Origin: Limnohabitans sp. 2KL-17
Lineage (GTDB): Bacteria; Pseudomonadota; Gammaproteobacteria; Burkholderiales; Burkholderiaceae_C
Reading direction: 5' to 3'
DNA: 37,867 nt
NCBI RefSeq assembly: GCF_003063415.1
Contig: NZ_NESK01000033.1
Location: 1-37,867 of the forward strand
Shown here: positions 20,451 through 30,508 of the stretch, in pieces
How positions within the stretch are numbered: position 1 is the first letter of the stretch
How the letters are laid out: every line of letters starts with the position of its first letter
Program-made: the position numbers and the translations under genes
Notes under the pieces: model-generated
Seen by the model: the letters and a program-made list of their open reading frames with translations, nothing else
Database searches by the model: none
What the model was told of the DNA's origin: nothing

Positions 20451-21699
20451 ACAGCACCCGAAATCACGCCCGAATAGTCATGCGGCCCTGTGGAGGGGTT
20501 GATCGTGATCGTGCCGCCCGTGGTAGAAATGTTATTAGACCCGAGCAAGCCCGCTGCGGTCAGCGTGACTGTGCCTGCGGTGATGCCGCTGACCCCGCCG
20601 TACGAGCCAATGGTCAGCGTTCCTGAATTGGAATAAGTGAGCGACCCCGTGCCTAAACTGGCTGTGATGGCGCTGATCGAACCTGTACCTGTCAGGGAGT
20701 AGTCCTGATTGTTTCCGATCAAGGCCAAACCATAGGCGGTCATGTTGCCGGTGATCTCGGGCGCCTTGGAGTGGATTTGGATGTAGCCCGTCGAGGTGTT
20801 GGCCGTGATATTGCCCAGCCACTTGATGCCTTTTGCAGGGCCAAACGCCGGATTGGCGGCATCGGCCACCGCATAAATGGGGTCAATCAGGCCGCCGGTT
20901 GTGTTGGTGGCTGCGTTGACAAACACACCGCTGCCTGTCGCCGCCGAGGTGATTTTGGCACCCTGAACAATCACCGAACCATTGGCCGCCGACACCGAAG
21001 GCGCAGCAGAGTAAATGCCGTAGTCACTGGCCGCGTTGGTGGCCGGGGTATAACCCGACATCGTGACATTGCCACCTGTGGAGGTGATGCCTCCAACGCC
21101 AAAATACAAACCATCCGATGTTTTGGCGTACCCAATCAGTTGAATGTCACCGGCCGCCGTGATGTTGCCCTGCCAGGCATCTTGCCGGATGCCGTTCAGG
21201 CCACCCGCGCCAGAAATGTAAATCGAGCCCGCACTCGCCACAACCGGCAGTCGGATATACGTGGCGCCAAAACTGCTGTTGTTGTTCAAGCCATCCATCA
21301 CGATGTTGCCCGTGTCGGATATGACCCCGTAACTGGACGAACCCCCGTTGACAACAGTCAAATAGAGTCCAATGCCTTCCATGGACACCCCTTTGAGGGT
21401 GATGTCACCTTTGGCTCTTAGCGTGTCCAATGAAGACCACAGGGTGATACCGCCAGAAATACCGGCGCCACCATCCCAAGTGCCCACGGCTCGGTTGGCA
21501 TAACCCGTCACTGCCAGATTGCCGTTCATGCTGCGTATGGTTTGGTAATTGCAATACATGAGCAGACCGTGGCCGTTACCGTTGACGTTTAAGCCGGCGG
21601 AGGCGCCATTGGCATAAATTGAAATATCACCATAGGCCAGAATTTTGGTGTTGTCCGCATCCATGCGCAGAGCGGCAGCAGCGACATTAGAGCCGGTAG

Positions 21700-22800
21700 T
21701 CGCCGAATTGATGGTGATGGCGCCACCTGCAGTGGGTGCCGTGGTGCTATTGCCCGCCACGATACCGCCGCCATCAACGTAAATACCGTAGCCACCATTG
21801 GCGGTGATCGAGATGCTGCCCGCTATAGACTGTACAAAGCGACTGTTTATTTGGTAAAAAGCCCAGCTGCTTGTGCTGGTGGTATTGATGGTGATATCAC
21901 CATTGGCTCTGAACAAACCAGTGCCATAGATGTAGGCACCCAGATCACTCCCACGAGAAGTTAAATTGATAGTGCCGTTGGCCACCAGTGAGCCCGCAAC
22001 CATTTGCGTTCCATAGCCCGACTCGCCTGTGGTGTTGAGCGTGATGTTGCCGCCAGCGGTGGGCGCGGTGAGGTGATTGCCCGCCACGATGGAAGTGGCG
22101 CTGCTGGCAACGTAAAAGCCACCAGAGGAACCCCTGGCAGTAATGGCAATGTTTCCACCAACAGACTGTATGGATGCACCCGTGTCCACCACCAAGCCCC
22201 AAGTGCCTGTATTGCCCGAGGTGTTGCCCGCCTGAATGGTGATGTCGCCATTTGACTTGATGCTGCCCGATGCACCTTCAAGCCTGAACGCATGGTTCGT
22301 GCTGGTGTTGGTTGCGGTGATGTTGATCGCGCCATGGGCGATCACAGACGTTGCATTAAGTTGCAAACCATAACTACTGCTGCCTGATGCGTTAATGGTG
22401 ATCGTGCCACCCGAGGTAGGCGTGGATTCGCTGTTGGCAGCAATCAATTTGCCGTAAAAATAAGTGCCGCCTTCATCACTACTGGTGATGGCGATGTTTC
22501 CGGCCGTGGTCTGAAAGACCTTGTCGCTGTCCACATACATGCCCCAGTTGTTACCGCTGGTGCTTGCGCTGGTGATGGAGATATCGCCAACGGCCCGATT
22601 TATTCCTGTGCCGCCAAAGTACGAGGCACGGTAGCCTGTGCTCGAGCCATTCACAGTGATCGCGCCGAAAGCGGTAATTGAGCCCGATTCTTGTTGAACA
22701 CCATAGTCTGACGTGCCTGTGCCCGTGATGGTGATGTTGCCACCCGAGGTGGGTGTGCTGGCGTTGTTGGCGGCGACCAAACTGGTGGCGCGTAAAAACA
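21700..22800 (-). repeat. Higher-order repeat of about 330-360 bp in tpsA
   Basis: The module SIVAGN-x-TAPTAGGNITI recurs four times; its DNA landmark (CCACCCGAGG or variant) is at 21723, 22050, 22407 and 22740. Spacings are 327, 357 and 333 bp (about 109-119 residues). Between the landmarks lie three to four shorter beta-coil units. Divergence is greater than in the 207-bp array, indicating an older expansion. Confidence 0.65.
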
Positions 22801-24489
22801 CACCTCCAGTGCCCGCACCGGTGATGGCGATGTTGCCACCTGTGCTTTGAATGGTGCCTGTGCTGTGGAATGAAACGCCCCAGTTGCGTGTGCCGTTTTG
22901 ACCATTGATGGAGATGTCGCCGCCAGCAGTGATGGAAGAGGTGTCGATAATCCACACCCCGTAGTGGGCCGTGCCACCCGTACCAGCCAAAGTGACCTTA
23001 CCCGTGGTGCTGATCGCGGTGGAACCGTGCAGACGAACCCCGTTGTATGAACTGGTCGAGTTGCTGTTGCCTGTGAGGGTGATGTCACCCGAACCCGTGG
23101 AGACCGTGGTGCTGTTTATTCGAATGCCGTTCCAAGTTCCTGTGGCTATGCCCGTTAAGGTGATCGTTCCCGTGCCCGAAGTGGTCACGCCGCCAGAACT
23201 CTCAAAAAGAATACCGTCACCATAAGTACTGGCGGTGGGGTTGCCCAGACCGCGCATGGTGATGTTGCCGCCACTTGCCTGAATTTATTGACTGGCCCCG
23301 GTCAAGTAGATGCCAATATTGGAGACGCCTTGGCTGGCGTACCCGGTCGTACACGAAAAAGTTGCAGCACATCCCGAGGTCGTGTCAGTGGTGCCGCCGC
23401 CCAGCACCACATGGCCGCCCCATGTAGAGATGAAAGAGCTGAATCGAATGCCTCCGGCGTTGCTGTTGTCCGTGTCCGAGTAGGCATACACACTCAGAGA
23501 CTTGCCCGAGGCCCCTGAGACACTGCTGCTGAAGGCGATGTCTTTTGCAGCCATCAAGGTCAGGCTGTTCCCATTGAGGGTGTTCGTGATGGCTCCCGCA
23601 ATCGTGATGTCTTTGTCGGCCGCCACGGTTTGCAATGTGGTGGCCCCACTCAAACTGCTGGCCGCCACTGACAACGCCTGGTTGGTTTTGAGCGTCAGCG
23701 CACTGTTGGTGATGACGATGTTTTGAATGCTGTTGCTGGTGTTGGTGGCGGTGAACCCCGACGCATTGGCAAAGGTGACCGTATTGCTGCTGGCGCTCAC
23801 CACTCCGCTGAGCGTCATGGCGCCGGTGCCACCCAATGTTGAGTTGGTGGCCACCGTCACAGCGCCACTGGCAGTGGCCGCGGTCGCGCTGGAGTTGATC
23901 AACACCCCTGTGCTGCCGATGCCCGTGCCAGAAATGTTGAGCGCGTTGGCAACCGTCTTGCCGTTCAGATCAACCACGGCACCTGACTGCACCGTCACCG
24001 CGCCGGTTCCCATGGCACCGCTGGTGCTGGGCACAGCGCTCGCACCCGCTTTGACCGTGCCCGCAGAAACAGTCACGCCCCCAGTAAACGTGTTGTCGCC
24101 CGACAAAGTCAGCGCACCCGTGCCTTGTTTGGTGATGGAACCACTCGCCCCACTGACGACCCCGGCGATCGCATAGTCGGCATTGGCATTCAGCGTCAGT
24201 CCGTAAGAACCCAAGTTAATGGCTCCGCCGGTGCTGATGTCTGATGCCGCCAGGACAACGCTGCGCCCCAGATTGATGTTCTCACCGAAGGTCTGCACAC
24301 CGGTTGTGTTCACCGATGCGCCGTTGATCTGGAGTGTTCCACCGGCATTGGTGTTCACACTCGTTGCCGTCACCGACCCACCCAAAGTGGTGGTCGATGT
24401 GCTGTTGAGTTGAACAGCACCCAGGCTCTTTGTTTGCCCCACACCCCCCGACAAACCAATAGCGCCAGCACCAGCATTAACCGTCAACG

Positions 24490-25020
24490 CCATATTACCA
24501 GAATAAGCGGTGGCCAGGTCACGGACCAAGAGATTTTTGATACCCCAGCCTTCGTCGTTCCAAGTGCTATTCAATGAACTGTCTACCTTGAAGGTAAATG
24601 CAGACAGGGCCGGTGTGGTGATGGATACATTGATCTTTTGTGAAGTCCAGGTGACATCTGGGCGACCGGTGCCGTAATCTCCCCAAAGGACGCCACCACT
24701 GGGAGAAAGTGTGATGGCGTAACCAGAAACGACTGAAGTAGCCGTTGTAGCAGCAGAAATACCAGATGCGGTAACAAGCGATTTCTCACCAATTGTGGTG
24801 GCCCCCACATAGAAGCGGAAATTTTCGGTGTCCCAGCTTTCCAGCTGAAAAACATCAAAGGTGATGTTTTTCCCGGTACTCCCGAAATCAAGCGCCTTCG
24901 TGACCGAGTTGCTGCCGCTGGAAAACGGGCCGAGGATCGTGCCCCATTCCTCATAACCGGTGTTGTAAGTGGCTGCTGAACTCCACCCAGTCAGACCCAA
25001 ACCAATCGCAGTCTGCCGTT
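24490..25020 (-). other. Globular beta-sandwich-like insertion domain in TpsA
   Basis: About 175 residues with the motifs QRQTAIGLGLTGWSSAATYN, FDVFQLESWDTENFRFYVG, LWGDYGTG and STWNDEGWGIKN. The pairing of an acidic SWD-x-E strand with a D-E-x-WGI-x-N strand is typical of jelly-roll or lectin-like domains found in surface proteins, with possible metal binding. The family is not identified. Confidence 0.5.
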
Positions 25021-25989
25021 GAATGGACGTTGCCGCATTGACTGTGCCTGTCACAGACACCGCACCACCGCCAGAATTAACCGTCAGCGCGCCAGCAGAC
25101 CCGCTGTTCAAAACACCCAACAGCACTTGGGTGTCTGTACCGCCAGTATTGCTCAAGGTGATCGCACCGCCGGTGGCACCACTGATGCTGGTGTCAATCG
25201 TCTGGTTTGAGGTCGCCTGGAAACTGATCGTTTCAGCGGTGGCCGTCAAACTGCCACCCGCCGTGGTGACATCCCCTTCAAAGGCAATGACGCCAGAGTA
25301 CTTGGCACCCGTCAGCGCCAGATTGAGCTTGCCCGTCGATGCCGCAGATATGGCGCCATTGAAATAAATGTCATCGCCAGCAGTCAGCGTGGCGGTGATG
25401 TTGGCAGTGCCTGCATGCTTCAATGCGGCATTGAAAACCAAGTCTTCTGCGACAGCCAAAGTGGTATTCGCATTGGGAAGCACCACGTTATTGGCATTGA
25501 ACAGAAGACTGTCAATTTTGGTGGTGGTGCCCACAGCGCCCCCAAGCGTGATGTCGCCACCCGTTGCAGTCACTGTCAGGTTTCTGAGGGTGGTTGAGGC
25601 ATCACTGTTGATGGTTGAGCTGAAATTCACCCCACCAATGCCCGATGTGATGGACAAATTGTCAGCATTCACGATCAATGCACCATTGAGCGTCATAGCG
25701 CCCGTCCCTGTTGCATTCAAATTGGCCTGTTGATAAATACGCCCCGCTGTAATGGTTGAAACGCCAGACACATTGATGGCGCTGCCCTTGACCAACAGAT
25801 CGCTGCTGCCAACGTTGGCGGTCAGGTTGCCCGTGTAATTTTGAGCACCAGAAGTCACCAACGATGTGCCGTTGGTCACCGTAGAAGCCGCCGTCACAGC
25901 CAGGGTTGATATGGCCTTACTGGAACCCACATTGGCTTTGAGATTGACCGTGCCCGTGCCCGCCTGAATGGTCACAGGCGAGCCACCCA

Positions 25990-26470
25990 AATTGGTCTCG
26001 CGTACATAGCCCAACACAGCGTAGTCACTGACCTGTGAAGCACTGAACGTGGTGGTGTGATTCAGGTCGTTCCACCGACCGGCTGCGCCATAAAACTGCC
26101 CAACCGACTCGACATTGGTCCGCGTGGCGTCCAATCCACCGTTGGGTTCGCCAGGGCCAAAATTGGCGTAGTAACCCGCTGACGTTGAGCCACCCTGGGT
26201 AAAGAACTGGGCGTTTGCCTCGGGGCCATCAGCCCACACCCACGCATAACTGTTTGTGTTGGAACGGTAGGCACCAATCCAAGCGCCGTTGTAGTTAGCC
26301 GTCAAGCCGGCAATGGCGTTTTCCAGTCGCGATGTGATGTTGACCAGATAGCTTTCACCAGTTGCACTCCCGCCTGCAGTGCTGTTTTTTGCATCCGTTC
26401 GAGCCCAGTCCCAGGTACGGTTGGTATCGGTTGTTTTGTTGATGAAGCTGTATGAATTGCCCGAATTCAA
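25990..26470 (-). other. C-type-lectin-like domain within TpsA
   Basis: About 160 residues with the CTLD landmarks in the right order: RTWDWARTDA, ESYLVNITSRLEN, AWIGAYRS, WVWADGPEA, an EPN triad in FGPGEPNGG, then NVES, then WND in GRWNDL, and a closing YAVLGYVRE strand. EPN is the Ca2+/mannose-type specificity motif and WND the second Ca2+ motif of canonical C-type lectins. The usual cysteines are absent, as in many bacterial CTLDs. It is inserted between beta-repeats. Confidence 0.82.
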
Positions 26471-27114
26471 AATCCCATGGAAGGTGACATTGCCGTTGCC
26501 CGAATCGACGACAAGCCCGTTGGTGTTGCTAACAATCACTTCACCATAGACATTGACCGCACCACCCCCGGTGCTGAGTGTTTGCGTTGAACCACGCTGG
26601 AAGAAGACATCGCCGCCCACCATGGCCGATTGGCCACCAATGGTCGCCGTTTGGCCTGATTTGCCGAAAGTAAGTGCCCCGCCTCGGGTCGTGATGCCAC
26701 TGCTTTCCACGTACACGATGCCGTCACCGCTGGCATCGGTATCAGACCAAAGCTGGGTGCTCATGGCAGATGTACTGGCAGTGATGCTGGCATTGCTTCC
26801 AAGGCGGATATGCCGTGCGGCCTCCACCGTGAGTGATGTTGCCGTCCCTGCATTGTTGGTCACTGCGCCACTCAACAGCACATCCGAGGTGCTCGATTTG
26901 AGCGTGATGGCACCTGCCGATGTCAAGCTTTGTTGAACATCAATTTGCCCACCATAGATGGCGACAGGGCCAGCGATGGACAGGCTCACTGGAACGGTGA
27001 TGTTTGCGGTGTTGGTGGTTTTGCCAACCGTCAGGCCTGTGGCGCTGGAACCAATCGCCAAACTCGACGAGAGGCTGAGTGCGCTGGTAAACGAACTGCC
27101 CGTGGACTCCAGGG

Positions 27115-30100
27115 TCACTTGGCCGTGGTGGTGACCGCGCTGGTGCCAGCCAAGGCGAAGCTGTTGCCACGCAACACCAGGTTGCCAGCATGACTGGCCG
27201 CACCCAAGGTGTTGGTACTGCTCAGCGAAATGGCTTCGCTGCCCGAGCCTCCACCCGCATAGCCCACGATGGTGATATGACCCGTCGCGGCGCTGCCGAT
27301 GGTGGCGGTGTCGATGGCCACACCATCGCTGTTGTCAGAACCGTTGGTCCCCGATTGACCCGTGATGTTGATCGCGCCACCAGCAGAGTAAATGCTGCTT
27401 CCAGTTGTGATCACCACACCACGCAAACCCACAGCTGTATTCACACCACCCGTGCCTGACAGGGTGACAGTCCCTGCGCCTCCAGCTGAAATTTTTGAGC
27501 TGGTGATGACGACGATACCCTGGCTGTAGCTTCCACTGCCAGCGCCACCGCCTGTACCGGTCAACACCACGTTACCGCCATTGGACTTCACCCAAGCACT
27601 GGCGCCTTGTATGTTGATGCCGTGGCTGCTCGAAGCCCCTCCGTTGCTGGAGAGTCCACCATAGCCTGTGATTTCAATGGCTCCTGTTCCGCTGGCCTCC
27701 ACCAACTGGGTGATGTTGACCCCCATGTTGGCCGCGTAACCCGTACCACTCCCACCACGCCCCAAGATGGTGATGCTGCCGTTTCCAGTGGTTTTGACCG
27801 CTGCATCGACCGCCACACCCTGCGTGTTCTGGGTTATAAAAGCGCCCGTGTCGGCATCGAGCAAAATGTTGCCGGCGGCTGTGACGGCTTGGTTCACGTT
27901 GATGCTGCCGCCATATACCGCGATGGGCCCTGCCACCGTGATGGCGCTGCCCAGGGTGACGTTGGCGGAGGCATTGAGGGTGAGGCCTGCATCCGAGGCT
28001 GATGAAGTGGTTGAAATGTTTCCGTTAATTGAAATACTGCCGACTGCTGTCAGCGACACAGAACCCGCTGTGCTCAGACCATTGCTGTTGACATTGAATG
28101 ACTGCGCATTTGAAAAATTCAGATTGCCAACATTGCTGGCTTGAAGGTTGTTGACCAGGTTGGTAGCACTGGCCAAAGAGACAGTCGGCTTGCTGGTTCC
28201 ACCATTGGAGGAACCCAATATCAGTGTATTGGCGTAAATGGCACCTGCAATGCCTGGACCCGCTTGGGATATCTGAGTGCCAGCGAGTAATTCAAGTGTG
28301 CCGTTCAGCAGGCTGAATCTGGAACTCCATAAGTTAATTGACGTACCTGCCTGGAACGTCAATTTATTGGAACCAGAGTAGTTGATGTAGTGATTGGGAT
28401 ACGAAGCTCCAGCCTCCCATGCAGCAGCATCAATCAACCCGGAAGCAACGACTGAAACGTTGCCCTGAGTCAACGCCGCATTGATCGTGTCCGTCCTCAA
28501 GACCGTCACACCCCCTCCTCTGTCCCGCGTATCCGCACCAGAGACAAGAATGGACGCGCCTGAGTTCGCTGTTAAGGCTGTGTATGTGGTGGTGCCTGTC
28601 GTTGTGTAGTTGTAGCCACTCCAACTGGGATCTCGAATCCACAAATCTTCAGGGTCCAACAACCACAAACCATCTCGACCCGCAGAAGCTTTTGTTGACA
28701 CAAAAACCTTGTCACCCAGCTTTAGCCATTTGCCTGAAGTCTCAATCTGTCCACCATCGCCGCCATTTATACCGCCCTTGGCCAAGATGGTGCCCTCCGC
28801 GGTGGTCACCGAATCGGCATTGTGAATATCACTCCACAACACCACTGTGCCCCCTTGACCGGTGTCTGTGGCGCTGGCGTCAATCACCACGTCTGGGCCC
28901 ATGGCAACGGTGGTGGCTTGGGGCAAGTCGCCCGTGCCTTGCCAGCCGCCGCCCACATACACCTCGCCCCCACCGCTGGCTCCCGTGGCGTCTATGCGGG
29001 TGCTGTCCTGCAAGAGCAGGGTGGTGCCGGTGATGGACACAAGCCCGCCGCGACCACGGCGGCTGCTGGCACTGATCTGGCTGTTGCCGTTGATCAGCAC
29101 AACGGGTAGATCAGGCACTGGCCCCAGGGGATCCGCAGGCGTGGCTGGGGTGCTCGGGGTGGCACGCATGTGCACTTGGCCACCACCCGTGTCGCCATCT
29201 GCCACCAAGGTGCTGCTGGCAACGGTCACATCACGGCCTTGCACGGCGATCACACCACCGGTTCCTGCCGAGCTGACAGCCGACACCGTGGCACTGTCCA
29301 TTTGCACAGTTTGGGTGGACTCCAGGCGAATCTCACCACCCCGGTTGGCGCCGTCTGCGCGCAGTTGCGACTGCGGTGCCAGCGCAATGCTGGCAGGGGC
29401 CGTTTGTGGTGCAGCACTGATCGCTTGCATCACAATTTTGCCGCCCGGGCCTTGGGTGCTCGAGACATCGATGACGCCTGCGTTCTCGATACGCTGCGCC
29501 TGAATCTGCACCTCGCCACCTTGCGTGATGCCTTTGGCATTGAGCACGCTGGTGCTGGTCAATTGCACTTTGCCGCTTTGCAGCAAGATGCGACCGCCCT
29601 GGCGAGTCAGGCTGCTGGCATTGAGTTGTCCGCTGTTGATGATTTGACCGGTCAACGCATCCATGGCCGTGGCGCTGAGGATGATCAGGCCATCGGGCGC
29701 ATGCACCGCGGTCTTGTTTTCCACCAAGGTCGCAATCTGGCTGGGGCTGACAGTGATGCTGGCCAGTTTGCGGGAGGGGTCAAAGTTCAGGGTCACGGCC
29801 TCTGCCCCCGCCATGACCACCGTGCCTTGTTGGGCCACGATCAAGCCTTCGTTGCGCACTTGGGGTGCCAGCAGGGCCACGTAACCATTGAGCGCGGTGC
29901 GGATGCTGCCTTCGTTGACCACGGCGCCCGTGGCTCCGTTGCGCGCAAATTCGGCTTTGCCCGCCATGAAGTTGGCGTCACTCTGGCTCATGGTGGTGGC
30001 GGTGACAGCCCCTACGTCGAGCACAGCGCTTTTGCCAAAGTACACGCCTGCCGGATTGATGAACGTGACGTGACCAGGCGCATTGATCTTGCCAAAAATC

Positions 30101-30495
30101 TGGCTGGGATTGACGTCGCGCACACGGTTCAAAGTGGCGGCTTGCGCGTTGGGCTGGTTGAAGTTGACCGTGCCGGCCGAGCCCAGGTTGAAGCTGCCCC
30201 AGTTGATGACGGCGCGCTGCGAGCTTTGGTCAATGTTGAGCAGGGGCGCGGTGGCTGTGCCCGCCCTGCCAATTTGTGCAATGCCTGCCGCCACCTGACC
30301 TTGCGTGGGCAGCTCGGTGGGTGCAGGTGGCCCCGCTGCGGCCAACGCCATGTGCCCGGCCAGACCCAGAACGGCAGCCAGCTTGGCCATTTTCTTGACC
30401 AAGGAGCTGCGTTTACCGCTCGAACGCGCCGTCTCGGCCACCACCGTCCAGGTGGCGGTGACCTCGTTAAAGACGATGCGGTAAACCTTGTTCAC
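27115..30495 (-). pseudogene. tpsA giant TPS adhesin, N-terminal segment with secretion domain
   Basis: 1,126 codons containing the real start of the exoprotein. GTG at 30495 lies 13 bp after tpsB. The N-terminus MNKVYRIVFNE, then TWTVVAETARSSGK, is an extended signal peptide region (ESPR). A hydrophobic core (KLAAVLGLAGHMALAAAG) follows. Residues about 45-310 form the haemagglutinin/TPS secretion domain, with INWGSFNLGSAGTVNFNQP, then FINPAGVYFGKSAVLDVGA. Later, DGLWLLDPEDLWIRD is typical of FHA-like proteins, followed by beta-repeats. The frame ends at TGA 27117-27115 in the middle of a repeat, while coding continues one frame over, so a base has been lost or a base is miscalled nearby. On its own it could yield a secreted, truncated 1.1-kDa-residue-scale (1,126 aa) product still carrying the export signals. 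Confidence 0.87.
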
Positions 30496-30508
30496 TGTCT
30501 TTCTTTGC

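Larger units (their letters stand above)
9443..23284 (-). pseudogene. tpsA giant TPS adhesin, C-terminal segment (about 4,613 codons)
   Basis: The largest segment of the filamentous-haemagglutinin-like exoprotein. It is in the same frame as the preceding segment and separated from it only by TAA at 23287-23285; the first ATG inside is at 23257, giving 4,604 residues with no export signal of its own. It is rich in Gly, Thr, Ser, Asn and Ala, with short beta-strand periodicity typical of a beta-helix. Visible parts from the N-side: a block with a higher-order repeat (SIVAGN/TAPTAGGNI); PATR-type repeats of the form LTKxGxGTLTLSG-NTYSG; a non-repetitive insertion (about 18510-19130); further PATRs; a 564-bp duplication; a 207-bp repeat array; and a non-repetitive tail ending in VNCNAIVDNNCTPEF. 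The tail's two cysteines resemble the HMW1 C-terminal anchor. The segment would be untranslated or unsecreted unless the stop is read through, mutated back or a sequencing error. Confidence 0.85.
23285..27118 (-). pseudogene. tpsA giant TPS adhesin, middle segment
   Basis: 1,277 codons of the exoprotein, shifted by one frame relative to the N-terminal segment and ended by TAA at 23287-23285. The apparent GTG start (27118) overlaps the TGA of the upstream frame; it is not a real start, since the text continues the beta-repeat pattern (HGQVTLESTG). Contents in order: a beta-repeat, a C-type-lectin-like domain (about residues 216-374), more repeats, a globular insertion with SWDTENFRFYV and DEGWGIKN motifs (about 700-875), one PATR, then repeats ending LTGASQ before the stop. 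After the stop the same frame continues IQASGGNITMRG, which matches the local repeat style, so a single substitution would restore reading. This segment has no secretion signal of its own. Confidence 0.85.

Noticed and set aside
27105..27125. Programmed -1 frameshift joining the first two tpsA segments
   Set aside because: A -1 shift would restore the frame, but there is no X-XXY-YYZ slippery heptamer and no evident downstream structure, so mutation or a base-call error is likelier.
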